From JANOYY01 sp043720395 (GTDB lineage Bacteria > Actinomycetota > Acidimicrobiia > Acidimicrobiales > JANYDT01), in NCBI GenBank assembly GCA_043720395.1, contig JAYSSR010000009.1:62001-126000 (forward strand): a DNA stretch of 64,000 nt. Direction: 5' to 3'. Shown here piece by piece: positions 35,382-42,233 of the stretch (the stretch's first letter is position 1; each line of letters opens with the position of its first letter). Made by a program: the position numbers and the translations under genes. Under the pieces are notes generated by a model. It had not been told where the DNA came from. It searched no databases and saw only the letters and a program-made list of their open reading frames with translations.

Positions 35382-36035
35382 TTGCTCACCGACAATCTCA
35401 CACAGCCGACGACGGGCGAAACGGGGGCACCGCTGCGACGCGGCGAGCGCCGCAAGCAGCACACCAAACGCCGATTGCTCGACGCCGCTGCCGACACCTA
35501 CGCCGACGGGTCCGTCGAGACGGCCACGATCAGTGCGATAACCGAACGTGCCGATGTCGGACTCGGTACCTTTTACCTCCACTTCGAGGACAAGGATTCG
35601 ATCGCCAGCGCCGTTTCCGTCTTTGTCATGCGACGAATCCTGAACGAAGAGGCAGCGGCGATCGAGGCAGTGCGGAGCGTCGGGGGCGATCCCGATCCGC
35701 TCGCGCTGTTCGCACGTGTTCTCTGCACCCGAGCGGCCGAGACGCCGGGCCTGATGAGCGCCCTGCTGCGCTGGGAGGGTCCCGGCCCGGCGAAGCCCAA
35801 CGCCGAGGCTGAGCTCATCGGCTTCCGTGGCGCGCTCCTCCCGGAGTTGGCGAAACGATTCGAAGACGGGGCGTCTCGCAATCTCTACCGGACCGAAGAC
35901 GTGAACCTCGCCGCAAGCGCACTCCTCGGCCTCTTCTCCACAACGATTCCGGGCTGGGTCGCCGCACAGCGGACCGACTGGAACACGCTGGCATCCTTCC
36001 TCGAACGCACGGTGCTGTCGGTCTTCCGACGCTGA
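35382..36035 (+). CDS. TetR-family transcriptional regulator
   Basis: A protein of about 217 residues. The helix-turn-helix is near residues 35-65 (ETATISAITERADVGLGTFYLHFEDKD, seen in parts as VGLGTFYLHF). The C-terminal ligand domain is undiagnosed. The start is uncertain: TTG 35382 follows AGGGGG at short distance and gives the usual length before the helix-turn-helix; the reading frame is open further upstream without homology. It may control the divergent homospermidine synthase. A strong hairpin follows. Confidence 0.82.
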   Translation: MLTDNLTQPTTGETGAPLRRGERRKQHTKRRLLDAAADTYADGSVETATISAITERADVGLGTFYLHFEDKDSIASAVSVFVMRRILNEEAAAIEAVRSVGGDPDPLALFARVLCTRAAETPGLMSALLRWEGPGPAKPNAEAELIGFRGALLPELAKRFEDGASRNLYRTEDVNLAASALLGLFSTTIPGWVAAQRTDWNTLASFLERTVLSVFRR

Positions 36036-36091
36036 AGTGTCGGTTCGTCCCGCGCTTGCACGCGCGGGTCGCAGAACAAGATCCCCCCAAA

Positions 36092-36127
36092 GAGCAACGC
36101 CCCGGACCTCGGTCCGGGGCGTTGCTC
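36092..36127. terminator. Perfect 17-bp hairpin
   Basis: GAGCAACGCCCCGGACC, the loop TC, then the exact reverse complement. It sits 57 bp after the TetR gene and before a toxin-antitoxin module on the same strand. There is no T tract. Its symmetry and position suit a terminator. Confidence 0.75.
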
Positions 36128-36176
36128 GTTGCTCTCATGAGCCGTGCGGGTGCCGTTGGTCGATCACGCTGTCTCG

Positions 36177-36200
36177 ATTTGCTAGCACTATTTGCTAGCA
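36177..36200 (+). promoter_or_regulatory. Direct-repeat operator of toxin-antitoxin module 1
   Basis: Two copies of ATTTGCTAGCA, at 36177-36187 and 36190-36200, each containing the palindrome GCTAGC. They end 9 bp before the antitoxin start codon. TA operons are usually repressed by antitoxin-toxin complexes binding such repeats. The repeats overlap the likely -10 region, so any transcript must have a very short leader. Confidence 0.7.
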
Positions 36201-36209
36201 TCATCGGCT

Positions 36210-36419
36210 ATGGGAACAACCCGAAGCACCTTCACGCTCGATGATGAACTCGCCGATCGCGCACGCGTGCTCGACATCAACATTTCGGCGGCCGCACGCG
36301 ATGGCGTCGCCGCTGCGGTGCGCGCTGCGATGGTCAAGGCGGACCGAACTGCCTACGAACGCGCTCCTGAGCGTCCTGATCCGTTCTGGAACGCGGTCGA
36401 AGCGTGGGGCAGCGAATGA
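36210..36419 (+). CDS. Antitoxin, CcdA-like
   Basis: A 69-residue protein. The N-terminal strand and helix (TRSTFTLDDELADRARVLDI) suit a ribbon-helix-helix DNA-binding domain; the C-terminal half (RTAYERAPERPDPFWNAVEA) would wrap the toxin. ATG 36210 follows the repeat operator directly. It overlaps the toxin start by ATGA, the classic antitoxin-first TA arrangement. Confidence 0.78.
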   Translation: MGTTRSTFTLDDELADRARVLDINISAAARDGVAAAVRAAMVKADRTAYERAPERPDPFWNAVEAWGSE

Positions 36420-36724
36420 CAAGAGGCGAAATATGGCTGGCAGAGGTCGGACGCAAAACGCGGCCCGTGCTCGTGTTGACTCGCCCGGAGGTGATCGATG
36501 TTCGCGAACTGGTGACCGTTGCCGAGGTCACAACGCAGGCCCGGGGACTTGCGGCGGAGGTTGATTTCGATGCGGTCGGGGCTGGGCTCGACCGAGCCTC
36601 GGTGATCAACTGCGACGGTCTCCACACCGTGGCGCAGTCCTCCTTGACTCGGCGGGTCGGTGGAGTCGGGGAAACCACGATGCGAAATGTCTGCCGGGCG
36701 ATCAGTTACGCGCTCGGTTGCTGA
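36416..36724 (+). CDS. MazF/PemK-type ribonuclease toxin
   Basis: A 102-residue toxin of the MazF/PemK fold. Diagnostic parts are GEIWLAEVGRKTRPVLVLTR at the start, VTVAEVTTQARGL (a conserved Arg) and the ligand segment DRASVINCDGLHTVA. MazF-like toxins cut mRNA or tRNA at short sequence motifs when their antitoxin is degraded. ATG 36416 is within the antitoxin stop. Confidence 0.85.
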   Translation: MTRGEIWLAEVGRKTRPVLVLTRPEVIDVRELVTVAEVTTQARGLAAEVDFDAVGAGLDRASVINCDGLHTVAQSSLTRRVGGVGETTMRNVCRAISYALGC

Positions 36725-36784
36725 AGACAAGTCAGTCATTCGAACCCAACCAACACCTTCAGTCGACTTCAGCTGACTCGTCAT

Positions 36785-36802
36785 GCATACTGAACTGTAT
36801 GC
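36785..36802. promoter_or_regulatory. Palindromic operator spanning the start of antitoxin 2
   Basis: GCATAC, six bases, GTATGC: a perfect inverted repeat whose right arm contains the antitoxin ATG (36799). Repressor bound here would cover the translation start and probably the transcription start, so a leaderless message is likely. Confidence 0.65.
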
Positions 36803-37035
36803 GTGAAACCACTTCAATTCGGGTGACACCTTCGACGCGGACCGCCCTTCGAGCGCTGGCTGACTTCGACGGTGTCACCCTCGACGAGGAGCTGACGCGA
36901 CTCACCCGAGCGGAACGCCAGCGTCGATTTGGCGCGGCCCTCGCAATTTCTGAGGCCGACGACGACGAGCGGCGCTGGCTCGACATGAGCGCGGCCACCG
37001 TTTCGGATGAGGGGTCCGATCATGCAAGCGGGTGA
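36799..37035 (+). CDS. Antitoxin of second MazF module
   Basis: A 78-residue protein beginning RETTSIRVTPSTRTALRAL, a ribbon-helix-helix-type strand and helix, followed by an acidic helical tail (ISEADDDERRWLDMS). It has little resemblance to the first antitoxin, so the two modules are not a recent duplication. Its stop overlaps the toxin start. Confidence 0.72.
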   Translation: MRETTSIRVTPSTRTALRALADFDGVTLDEELTRLTRAERQRRFGAALAISEADDDERRWLDMSAATVSDEGSDHASG

Positions 37036-37357
37036 CGTCATCCAGGTCGATTTTGGGCTTCCGATCGGCAGCGAACCCGGTTTCAAGCGCCCAGCCGTCG
37101 TGGTCAGCGCGGACGTCGTTCTCACGCACCTGCCGAGGACGCTGCACGTCGTGCCGATCACGAGCAACGTTGCGCGCCGGTACCCGACCGACGTGAGGGT
37201 CGACGCAACTGGGCTCATTCGCGAAAGCGTCGCTCAGAGCCACCTCTGCACGGTCATCAGCGCATCGCGCGTCGTGGAGAGCGAGCTAGGTCACGTTGGC
37301 GCAGTCGCTCTCGCGCAGATTCGATCGGTCATCGCGGACCTGATGGACATCACCTGA
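37022..37357 (+). CDS. Second MazF/PemK-type toxin
   Basis: A 111-residue MazF/PemK protein: AGDVIQVDFGLPIGSEPGF with the following KRPAVVVSAD, then LHVVPITSNVARRYPTDVRV, and QSHLCTVISASRV near the end. ATG 37022 has GAGGGG just upstream and overlaps the antitoxin's last codons. It starts 665 bp after the first antitoxin's stop, making two MazF systems in 1.2 kb. Confidence 0.85.
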   Translation: MQAGDVIQVDFGLPIGSEPGFKRPAVVVSADVVLTHLPRTLHVVPITSNVARRYPTDVRVDATGLIRESVAQSHLCTVISASRVVESELGHVGAVALAQIRSVIADLMDIT

Positions 37358-37378
37358 GCTGACCCTCCAAGACGAACG

Positions 37379-37411
37379 CGCCCGGCCACTCCGGAACGGA
37401 GCGACCGGGCG
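37379..37411. terminator. Hairpin between the toxin gene and tRNA-Ser
   Basis: CGCCCGGCCACTCCG pairs with 37397-37411 (13 of 15 positions) around GAA. It is placed to stop transcription both from the TA operon on the plus strand and from the tRNA-Ser gene on the minus strand. Confidence 0.6.
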
Positions 37412-37419
37412 GGTCGGCG

Positions 37420-37504
37420 CGGAGAGGGTGGGATTTGAACCCACGGTACCTTGCAGTACGACGCATTTCGAGTGCGTTCGATTCGGCCGCTCTCGCACCT
37501 CTCC
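37420..37504 (-). tRNA. tRNA-Ser (CGA)
   Basis: On the minus strand the acceptor GGAGAGG pairs with CCTCTCC, the anticodon stem ACGCA/TGCGT encloses CTCGAAA (anticodon CGA), there is a long variable arm (GTACTGCAAGGTAC) and a GTGGGTTCAAATCCCAC T-arm. The discriminator is G; CCA is not encoded. It lies 20 bp downstream of tadA. Confidence 0.95.
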
Positions 37505-37523
37505 AGATACAGCGGCGACAACT

Positions 37524-38003
37524 CTAGCGGTCGGAGCCCCGGCGCTTTGCGAAGAATTCGCTCAGGAGCGCAGCACCGGCTTCAGCTTCCAGACCTGGAA
37601 CCACCTCGGTCTCGTGGTTGAGTCGGGCGTCGGCGCAGACGTTGTACAGCGAGCCGGTTGCCCCGGCCTTGGGGTCACCGGTGCCAAACACAAGCCGCCG
37701 CACTCGGGAGTTCACGATGGCACCGGCGCACATGGTGCACGGCTCAAGTGTGACCACCAGCGTCGCCTCATCGAGCCGCCAGCTGCCGACGTGTTTGGCC
37801 GCGTCTCGAAGCGCAAGGACTTCGGCGTGAGCCGTCGGATCGCCGGTGACCTCACGCTCGTTGTGGCGCTGCGCAATGACTTCACCGCGGAGCAATACGA
37901 CGGCACCGACCGGCACGTCGCCGTGCACGGCAGCTGCGCGGGCTTCATCCAGAGCAACCGACATCGCGGCCCGCTCAACGTCGGTCGGGTCGGACAACAC
38001 CAT
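37524..38003 (-). CDS. tadA: tRNA-specific adenosine deaminase
   Basis: A 159-residue deaminase that converts the wobble adenosine of tRNA-Arg(ACG) to inosine. Zinc ligands and the catalytic Glu are in TAHAEVLALRDAA, and the two Cys are in LEPCTMCAGAI, as in TadA. A later FGTGDPKAGATGSLYNV block is also family-typical. ATG 38003 begins only two bases after the 3' end of an upstream tRNA-Ser. It therefore lies between two serine tRNA genes on the same strand, with essentially no leader of its own. Confidence 0.95.
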   Translation of the reverse strand: MVLSDPTDVERAAMSVALDEARAAAVHGDVPVGAVVLLRGEVIAQRHNEREVTGDPTAHAEVLALRDAAKHVGSWRLDEATLVVTLEPCTMCAGAIVNSRVRRLVFGTGDPKAGATGSLYNVCADARLNHETEVVPGLEAEAGAALLSEFFAKRRGSDR

Positions 38004-38005
38004 GG

Positions 38006-38090
38006 CGGAGGAGGTGGGATTCGAACCCACGGAAGGTTGCCCTTCACACGCTTTCCAAGCGTGCCGATTCGGCCGCTCTCGCACTCCTCC
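38006..38090 (-). tRNA. tRNA-Ser (GGA)
   Basis: On the minus strand the acceptor GGAGGAG pairs with CTCCTCC; the anticodon stem CACGC/GCGTG holds the loop TTGGAAA (anticodon GGA); a long variable arm and the T-arm GTGGGTTCGAATCCCAC follow. The discriminator G is at 38006 and no CCA is encoded; the tadA start codon begins at 38003. Confidence 0.95.
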
Positions 38091-38221
38091 ACGGACTCGA
38101 GACCACCGTCGAATCCGGCTCGCGCCGACTCCAAGAGCAACCCCTGAATCTCGGTCGAGGAGGTTAGCCCACCAACGAGACGCGATAACCTCGACGGCGC
38201 AGCATCGTTCGGGCACCGTTG

Positions 38222-38335
38222 GGCGCGTCCGGTCGGGCCCTGCGCAAAGGGAACCTTCGAACCGAGTCAGGGTCGGAAGGCAGCAGCTCTCAGTTGGCCC
38301 TCCCTTGTGCCGCAGTACGTCTGGCCGGGCGCGCC
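38222..38335 (+). ncRNA. ffs: Signal recognition particle RNA (4.5S type)
   Basis: A 114-nt RNA of the small bacterial SRP type. The conserved apical segment reads GAGTCAGGGTCGGAAGGCAG followed by CAGC, containing the GTCAG and GGAAGGCAGCAG blocks bound by Ffh. The ends pair: 38222-38232 with 38325-38335, 11 continuous pairs including one G-T. It lies 84 bp upstream of dnaX on the same strand, the common actinobacterial arrangement. Confidence 0.9.
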
Positions 38336-38419
38336 GAGCGGTGCCCCTTCTCTTTCTAGGGTCCGAGGACTCCCGACCGGGCTCCTTGCCGTCACGGCCC
38401 GCCGGTAGCATCGACCCCC

Positions 38420-40306
38420 GTGCACTACCAGTCCCTCTACCGCCGCTTTCGCCCGCAGCGGTTCGGTGATGTTCTGGGCCAGGAGCACGTCAGTGAAACG
38501 CTCCGCAATGCCGTAGCAACCGACAAGGTTGCGCACGCGTACCTTTTCAGCGGTCCCCGAGGCTGCGGCAAGACCACGAGCGCCCGCATCCTCGCCAAGG
38601 CGCTGAACTGCATCAACCTGATCGACGGCGAACCCTGCAACGAGTGCGACTCCTGCATTCACGTCGTGTCCGGGGCGTCGATGGACGTGATCGAACTCGA
38701 TGCGGCGTCGAACAACGGCGTCGACGCGATGCGTGAGCTCGTGTCACGCGCTGCGCTCGGAACGGCCGGTCGACGCAAGGTGTACATCGTCGATGAGGTC
38801 CACATGCTCTCCACGGCAGCGTCAAACGCGCTGTTGAAGACGCTGGAGGAGCCACCGGATCACGTGGTGTTCGTGCTCGCGACCACCGATCCGCAGAAGG
38901 TGCTGCCCACGGTCCGCAGCCGTACTCAGCAGTTCGAGTTCCGGCTGTTCCCGTTCGACACGCTCCTCGCCCTCGTGCGCAGCGTCGCCGTGGAAGCGGG
39001 TATTGAACTCGACGACGCCACGCTTGAGGCGGTCGCCCGCCGTGGCAACGGGTCCGCTCGTGACGCGCTCTCCGCGCTCGATCAGGTGGCGGCAGCGGGT
39101 GGTATCGAGGACGGTTTCGACGTGTCGGAGTTGCTCCAGGCGCTGGCCGTTCGTGACAGCGCAGCAGTGCTGCTCGGCGTCGACCGGGCGGCAGAACGCG
39201 GACGCGATACCCGCCAACTCGCGCGCGATGTCATCGACGTGGTGCGTACCGTATTCCTTGCTCACATGGGCCGTCCGAGCGCAGCAGATCCGGGTCTCGT
39301 CCGGGCCCTCTCGCCCGCCTCCGCGACCCGTGCACTGGAGACGATCGGTGAGGCACTGATCGACATGCGCGACTCGCTCGATCCGCGGGTTGTGCTCGAG
39401 GTTGCGCTCATCCGGCTCTGCCGGGCCGATCTCGACGCGTCGGTTGCCGCGCTTCTCGAACGCATCGAACGGCTGGAGCGAGGCGGGTTCCCCACGGCTG
39501 CACCGGCAGGGGCCCCGGTGCCGGCGGCACCCGTTGCAGCGGCTCCGGTTCCGAGCGTTCCGGTGGCCGCCCCCCAGCCGGTTCCGCCCGTTCCGGACGA
39601 GGTTGTTCCTGCCCCGACGCCAGCGCCTCCCCAGTCAGCAACGCCTGCGACACGTCTGCCCCCTCTTCGGGCACCGGAAAGCGAAACCCCCGCACCCGGA
39701 CCTCGACGCGCAGGGGCAGCCGATGCGGCCCGTGCGCAGCTTGGCGTCGGAGGTGCGAAGGCTGCCAACGCGGCAAAGCTCGGTGCAGCACCGGGCAGTC
39801 AAGCGCGAGTTCCCACACCGGTCGCCCCTCCCGTGGCGCCCCTCGAAGCTTCGGATGGCGCAGCGCCTACGTTGCACGAACAAATTCTCGAACGCGTCAG
39901 TCGCCGGGCGCGGACCTACCTCGCGGCGGGGACGTTCGCCGGTTTCGACGGTGCCGATCTGAGCTTCGTCCTACCGAACGCCATGCACCTCGACCGGGCA
40001 CGCGAGTTCGCGGATGAGCTGAGCCAGGGCGCAACCGCGCAGCTCGGGCGAACAGTTCAGGTCAGCCTTTCGGCCGGGGCGGACTATTCACCCGACGACG
40101 CCGAGTCGCCGGCGCCCGCCCCATCTCTTCCGGTCGCAGCGGCTGCACAGCTCGTGGCGCAACCCGAGCCTGCGACCCGGCACCAGCCCGAGGACGAGCA
40201 CGACGTCGACCTCGACACGCTCGTCGATGCGCCCGCTGACGCTGACCGCAGTGTCCTCGACCAAATCGCGTCGGCGTTTCCCGGCGCACAAATCGTCGAG
40301 TCCTAG
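38420..40306 (+). CDS. dnaX: DNA polymerase III gamma/tau subunit
   Basis: A 628-residue clamp-loader ATPase. Walker A is GPRGCGKTT, the zinc module is ALNC with CNECDSC, Walker B is VYIVDEVHML, and the sensor motif is ATTDPQKV. Residues 360-475 are a Pro/Ala-rich linker and the rest is a tau-like C-terminal region. The GTG start at 38420 coincides with the normal HYQSLYRRFRP head. It is followed at 31 bp by ybaB and recR. Confidence 0.96.
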   Translation: MHYQSLYRRFRPQRFGDVLGQEHVSETLRNAVATDKVAHAYLFSGPRGCGKTTSARILAKALNCINLIDGEPCNECDSCIHVVSGASMDVIELDAASNNGVDAMRELVSRAALGTAGRRKVYIVDEVHMLSTAASNALLKTLEEPPDHVVFVLATTDPQKVLPTVRSRTQQFEFRLFPFDTLLALVRSVAVEAGIELDDATLEAVARRGNGSARDALSALDQVAAAGGIEDGFDVSELLQALAVRDSAAVLLGVDRAAERGRDTRQLARDVIDVVRTVFLAHMGRPSAADPGLVRALSPASATRALETIGEALIDMRDSLDPRVVLEVALIRLCRADLDASVAALLERIERLERGGFPTAAPAGAPVPAAPVAAAPVPSVPVAAPQPVPPVPDEVVPAPTPAPPQSATPATRLPPLRAPESETPAPGPRRAGAADAARAQLGVGGAKAANAAKLGAAPGSQARVPTPVAPPVAPLEASDGAAPTLHEQILERVSRRARTYLAAGTFAGFDGADLSFVLPNAMHLDRAREFADELSQGATAQLGRTVQVSLSAGADYSPDDAESPAPAPSLPVAAAAQLVAQPEPATRHQPEDEHDVDLDTLVDAPADADRSVLDQIASAFPGAQIVES

Positions 40307-40337
40307 CGGTCTCGACCAACGAAGGAGCCCTAATCCC

Positions 40338-40658
40338 ATGAGCGATGCCCCCGACATGAACGACCTGCTGGCCCGGGCGATGCAGATGCAACAGGCGATG
40401 ATGCAAGCGCAACAAGACGCCGCTGCACGCACGGTGGAAGGCGTGTCCGGTGGCGGAGTCGTGCGAGTCGAAGTATCCGGCACGATGGAGTTCTTGCACA
40501 TCCACATCGATCCGCGCGTCATTGACCCGGCCGACCCGTCGATGCTCGAAGACCTCGTGCTTGCCGCCATTCACGACGCAGCGGCCAAGGTTGCGCAGGG
40601 TCAGCAAGAAGCCATGGGCTCGCTTGGCGGCGGCATGCTCGGCGGGCTGCTCGGCTGA
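40338..40658 (+). CDS. YbaB/EbfC nucleoid-associated protein
   Basis: A 106-residue YbaB-family DNA-binding protein. It opens with a Met/Gln-rich helix (MNDLLARAMQMQQAMMQAQQ), then a beta sheet (VRVEVSGTMEFLHIHIDP) and a C-terminal helix ending in a Gly-rich tail. GAAGGAG is upstream of ATG 40338. The position between dnaX and recR is conserved in many bacteria. Confidence 0.92.
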   Translation: MSDAPDMNDLLARAMQMQQAMMQAQQDAAARTVEGVSGGGVVRVEVSGTMEFLHIHIDPRVIDPADPSMLEDLVLAAIHDAAAKVAQGQQEAMGSLGGGMLGGLLG

Positions 40659-40692
40659 CGCCGGGCGAACGGTCAACTCGCGGCGATTCGGC

Positions 40693-41334
40693 ATGGCAAA
40701 CGTCTACAGCGGTCCCGTCCAGGAGCTCATCGACGAACTTGGACGCCTCCCCGGCATCGGTCCGAAGTCGGCGCAACGAATCGCGTTCCATCTCCTGAAA
40801 CGTCCGAAGGAAGACGCGCTACGACTCGCCCGAGCTGTGGCGCAGGCCAAGGAACGCGTGGTGTTCTGCCGACGCTGTTTCAATATCGCGGAGTTGCCGG
40901 CCAACGTCGATGAACGGCTCCCTGACGCGACGGAATGCGCCATCTGCCTTGACCCGAGGCGCGACGTGCACCTGGTGTGCGTGGTCGAGGAGCCCCGCGA
41001 CATCGTGTCGGTCGAGCGGACCAAGGAGTACAAAGGGCGCTATCACGTGCTTCAGGGCGCGATCAATCACCTCGAAGGAATTGGACCCGATCAGCTGCGG
41101 ATCAAGGACCTTCTCGTGCGCCTCGGCCAGGAGGACATCACAGAGGTGATCCTCTGCACCAACCCGAACCTGGACGGTGAGGCGACCGCCATGTATCTCG
41201 CACGACTGCTCAAGCCCTTGGGTGTTCACGTATCACGGATCGCCTCGGGTCTTCCCGTTGGCGGCGACCTGGAGTACGCGGACGAGCTGACGCTGGGCCG
41301 CGCGCTCGAAGGCCGCAGAACGATCGAGGGCTGA
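40693..41334 (+). CDS. recR: Recombination mediator RecR
   Basis: A 213-residue RecR. It has the N-terminal helix-hairpin-helix (LGRLPGIGPKSAQRIAFHLL), the zinc motif in CRRCFN with a later CAIC, a Toprim domain (VCVVEEPRDIVSVE), and the C-terminal Walker-like YADELTLGRAL. It helps load RecA at gaps with RecF and RecO. The start fits the family exactly. Confidence 0.96.
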   Translation: MANVYSGPVQELIDELGRLPGIGPKSAQRIAFHLLKRPKEDALRLARAVAQAKERVVFCRRCFNIAELPANVDERLPDATECAICLDPRRDVHLVCVVEEPRDIVSVERTKEYKGRYHVLQGAINHLEGIGPDQLRIKDLLVRLGQEDITEVILCTNPNLDGEATAMYLARLLKPLGVHVSRIASGLPVGGDLEYADELTLGRALEGRRTIEG

Positions 41335-41335
41335 G

Positions 41336-42007
41336 TTGCGACGTCTCCTCATGGCCGTTGCGGTCGGCTTCACGATGTTCGTGCCGGGCGCGTCTTCGGC
41401 CGACGCTGTGCGATGGCCCGTTCTTCCAAAGGGTCGTACCAGCGTCGTGGTAATCCTTGACCGCGATGTCCGTGCACGAATCACCGGTGTGTCCTGGAAG
41501 CCTGGCTGCCCCGTCGGGCTCGACGATCTGCGTCTGCTGATGGTGACGTACCGCGGCTTCGATGGGGGTGCCCGTGTTGGTCCGCTCATCGTGCACCGTG
41601 GCGTCGCCAAGGCCGTCTCTTCGGTCTTCGATGAGCTCTACCGGGCCAGGTTTCCGATCGCCAACATCGCCCTGGTCGACGACTTCGAAGCGGACGACGA
41701 CCGTTCCACGTTCGCCGACAACACATCGGCGTTCAACTGCCGCCGGGTGGCGGGTGCGAAACACTGGTCCCAACACGCGTACGGCAAGGCGATCGACATC
41801 AACCCTCGCGAGAATCCGTACGTGCACGCGGATGGACACGTACTTGACCTCGCGGCGCGTCCCTTCGTCGATCGCGTCGACGCTCGCCCGGGAATGATCA
41901 CGCCCGACGGTCCGGTCGTCCGCGCGTTCGCCCGTGTCGGTTGGCTCTGGGGTGGCACGTGGCGCACCACGAAGGACTACCAGCACTTCTCCAGCAACGG
42001 TCGCTGA
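41336..42007 (+). CDS. Secreted M15-family D-Ala-D-Ala carboxypeptidase-like protein
   Basis: A 223-residue exported peptidase. A signal peptide covers about residues 1-24. The M15 zinc site is visible as HWSQHAYGKAIDINP, with the last His in TTKDYQHF. The preceding DNTSAFNCRR is also family-typical. It probably trims peptidoglycan stems. It is read from TTG 41336 with GAGGG upstream; ATG 41351 would shorten the signal peptide and remains possible. The frame follows recR by one base, so it is in the dnaX-recR transcription unit. Confidence 0.84.
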   Translation: MRRLLMAVAVGFTMFVPGASSADAVRWPVLPKGRTSVVVILDRDVRARITGVSWKPGCPVGLDDLRLLMVTYRGFDGGARVGPLIVHRGVAKAVSSVFDELYRARFPIANIALVDDFEADDDRSTFADNTSAFNCRRVAGAKHWSQHAYGKAIDINPRENPYVHADGHVLDLAARPFVDRVDARPGMITPDGPVVRAFARVGWLWGGTWRTTKDYQHFSSNGR

Positions 42008-42027
42008 CCCTTGAGCGAGCGACGTTT

Positions 42028-42098
42028 GTGGCCTCAGTTCGGTCAATGCGGCCTCAATTCGGGCCGATTTGGGGCCACACCGACCGATTTGGGGCCAC
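42028..42098. repeat. Four-unit inverted/direct repeat upstream of dnaK
   Basis: Two units in one orientation, at 42028-42042 (GTGGCCTCAGTTCGG) and 42048-42062 (GCGGCCTCAATTCGG), and two in the opposite orientation, at 42064-42078 and 42084-42098 (both CCGATTTGGGGCCAC). Within each pair the period is exactly 20 bp, and the inner pair can form a hairpin. The region lies between the M15 gene and dnaK. It could be a terminator, a repeated operator or a small interspersed repeat. Confidence 0.75.
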
Positions 42099-42122
42099 AA
42101 CGTCAAAAGACCAAGGCGACAA

Positions 42123-42143
42123 CATGAGCGGAATAGACTCAAC
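42123..42143. promoter_or_regulatory. HAIR-like HspR operator upstream of dnaK
   Basis: CATGAGC, seven bases, ACTCAAC. The HspR consensus known from Streptomyces and Mycobacterium is CTTGAGT-N7-ACTCAAG; 11 of the 14 arm positions agree and the spacing is exact. It lies 90 bp before the dnaK start, and an HspR gene is the fourth gene of the same operon. Confidence 0.65.
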
Positions 42144-42233
42144 TTCTCTGCGTTGGAGTGGTCAAGCAGCTTGGCAATCTCCGCCTGAGCTGCAATGCTT
42201 GACCCCGCACACCGTTCTACAAGGAGCACTTCC

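Noticed and set aside
36092..36127. Possible attachment site or recombination arm next to the TA modules
   Set aside because: It is a simple perfect hairpin following a gene; no second copy, integrase or tRNA-derived duplication is visible.
36718..37035. Longer form of the second antitoxin starting inside the first toxin
   Set aside because: The extra 27 residues are not conserved-looking, and the palindromic operator lies at the internal ATG.
36210..37504. Genomic island inserted at tRNA-Ser(CGA)
   Set aside because: No direct repeat of the tRNA 3' end, no integrase and no clear shift in base composition is seen.
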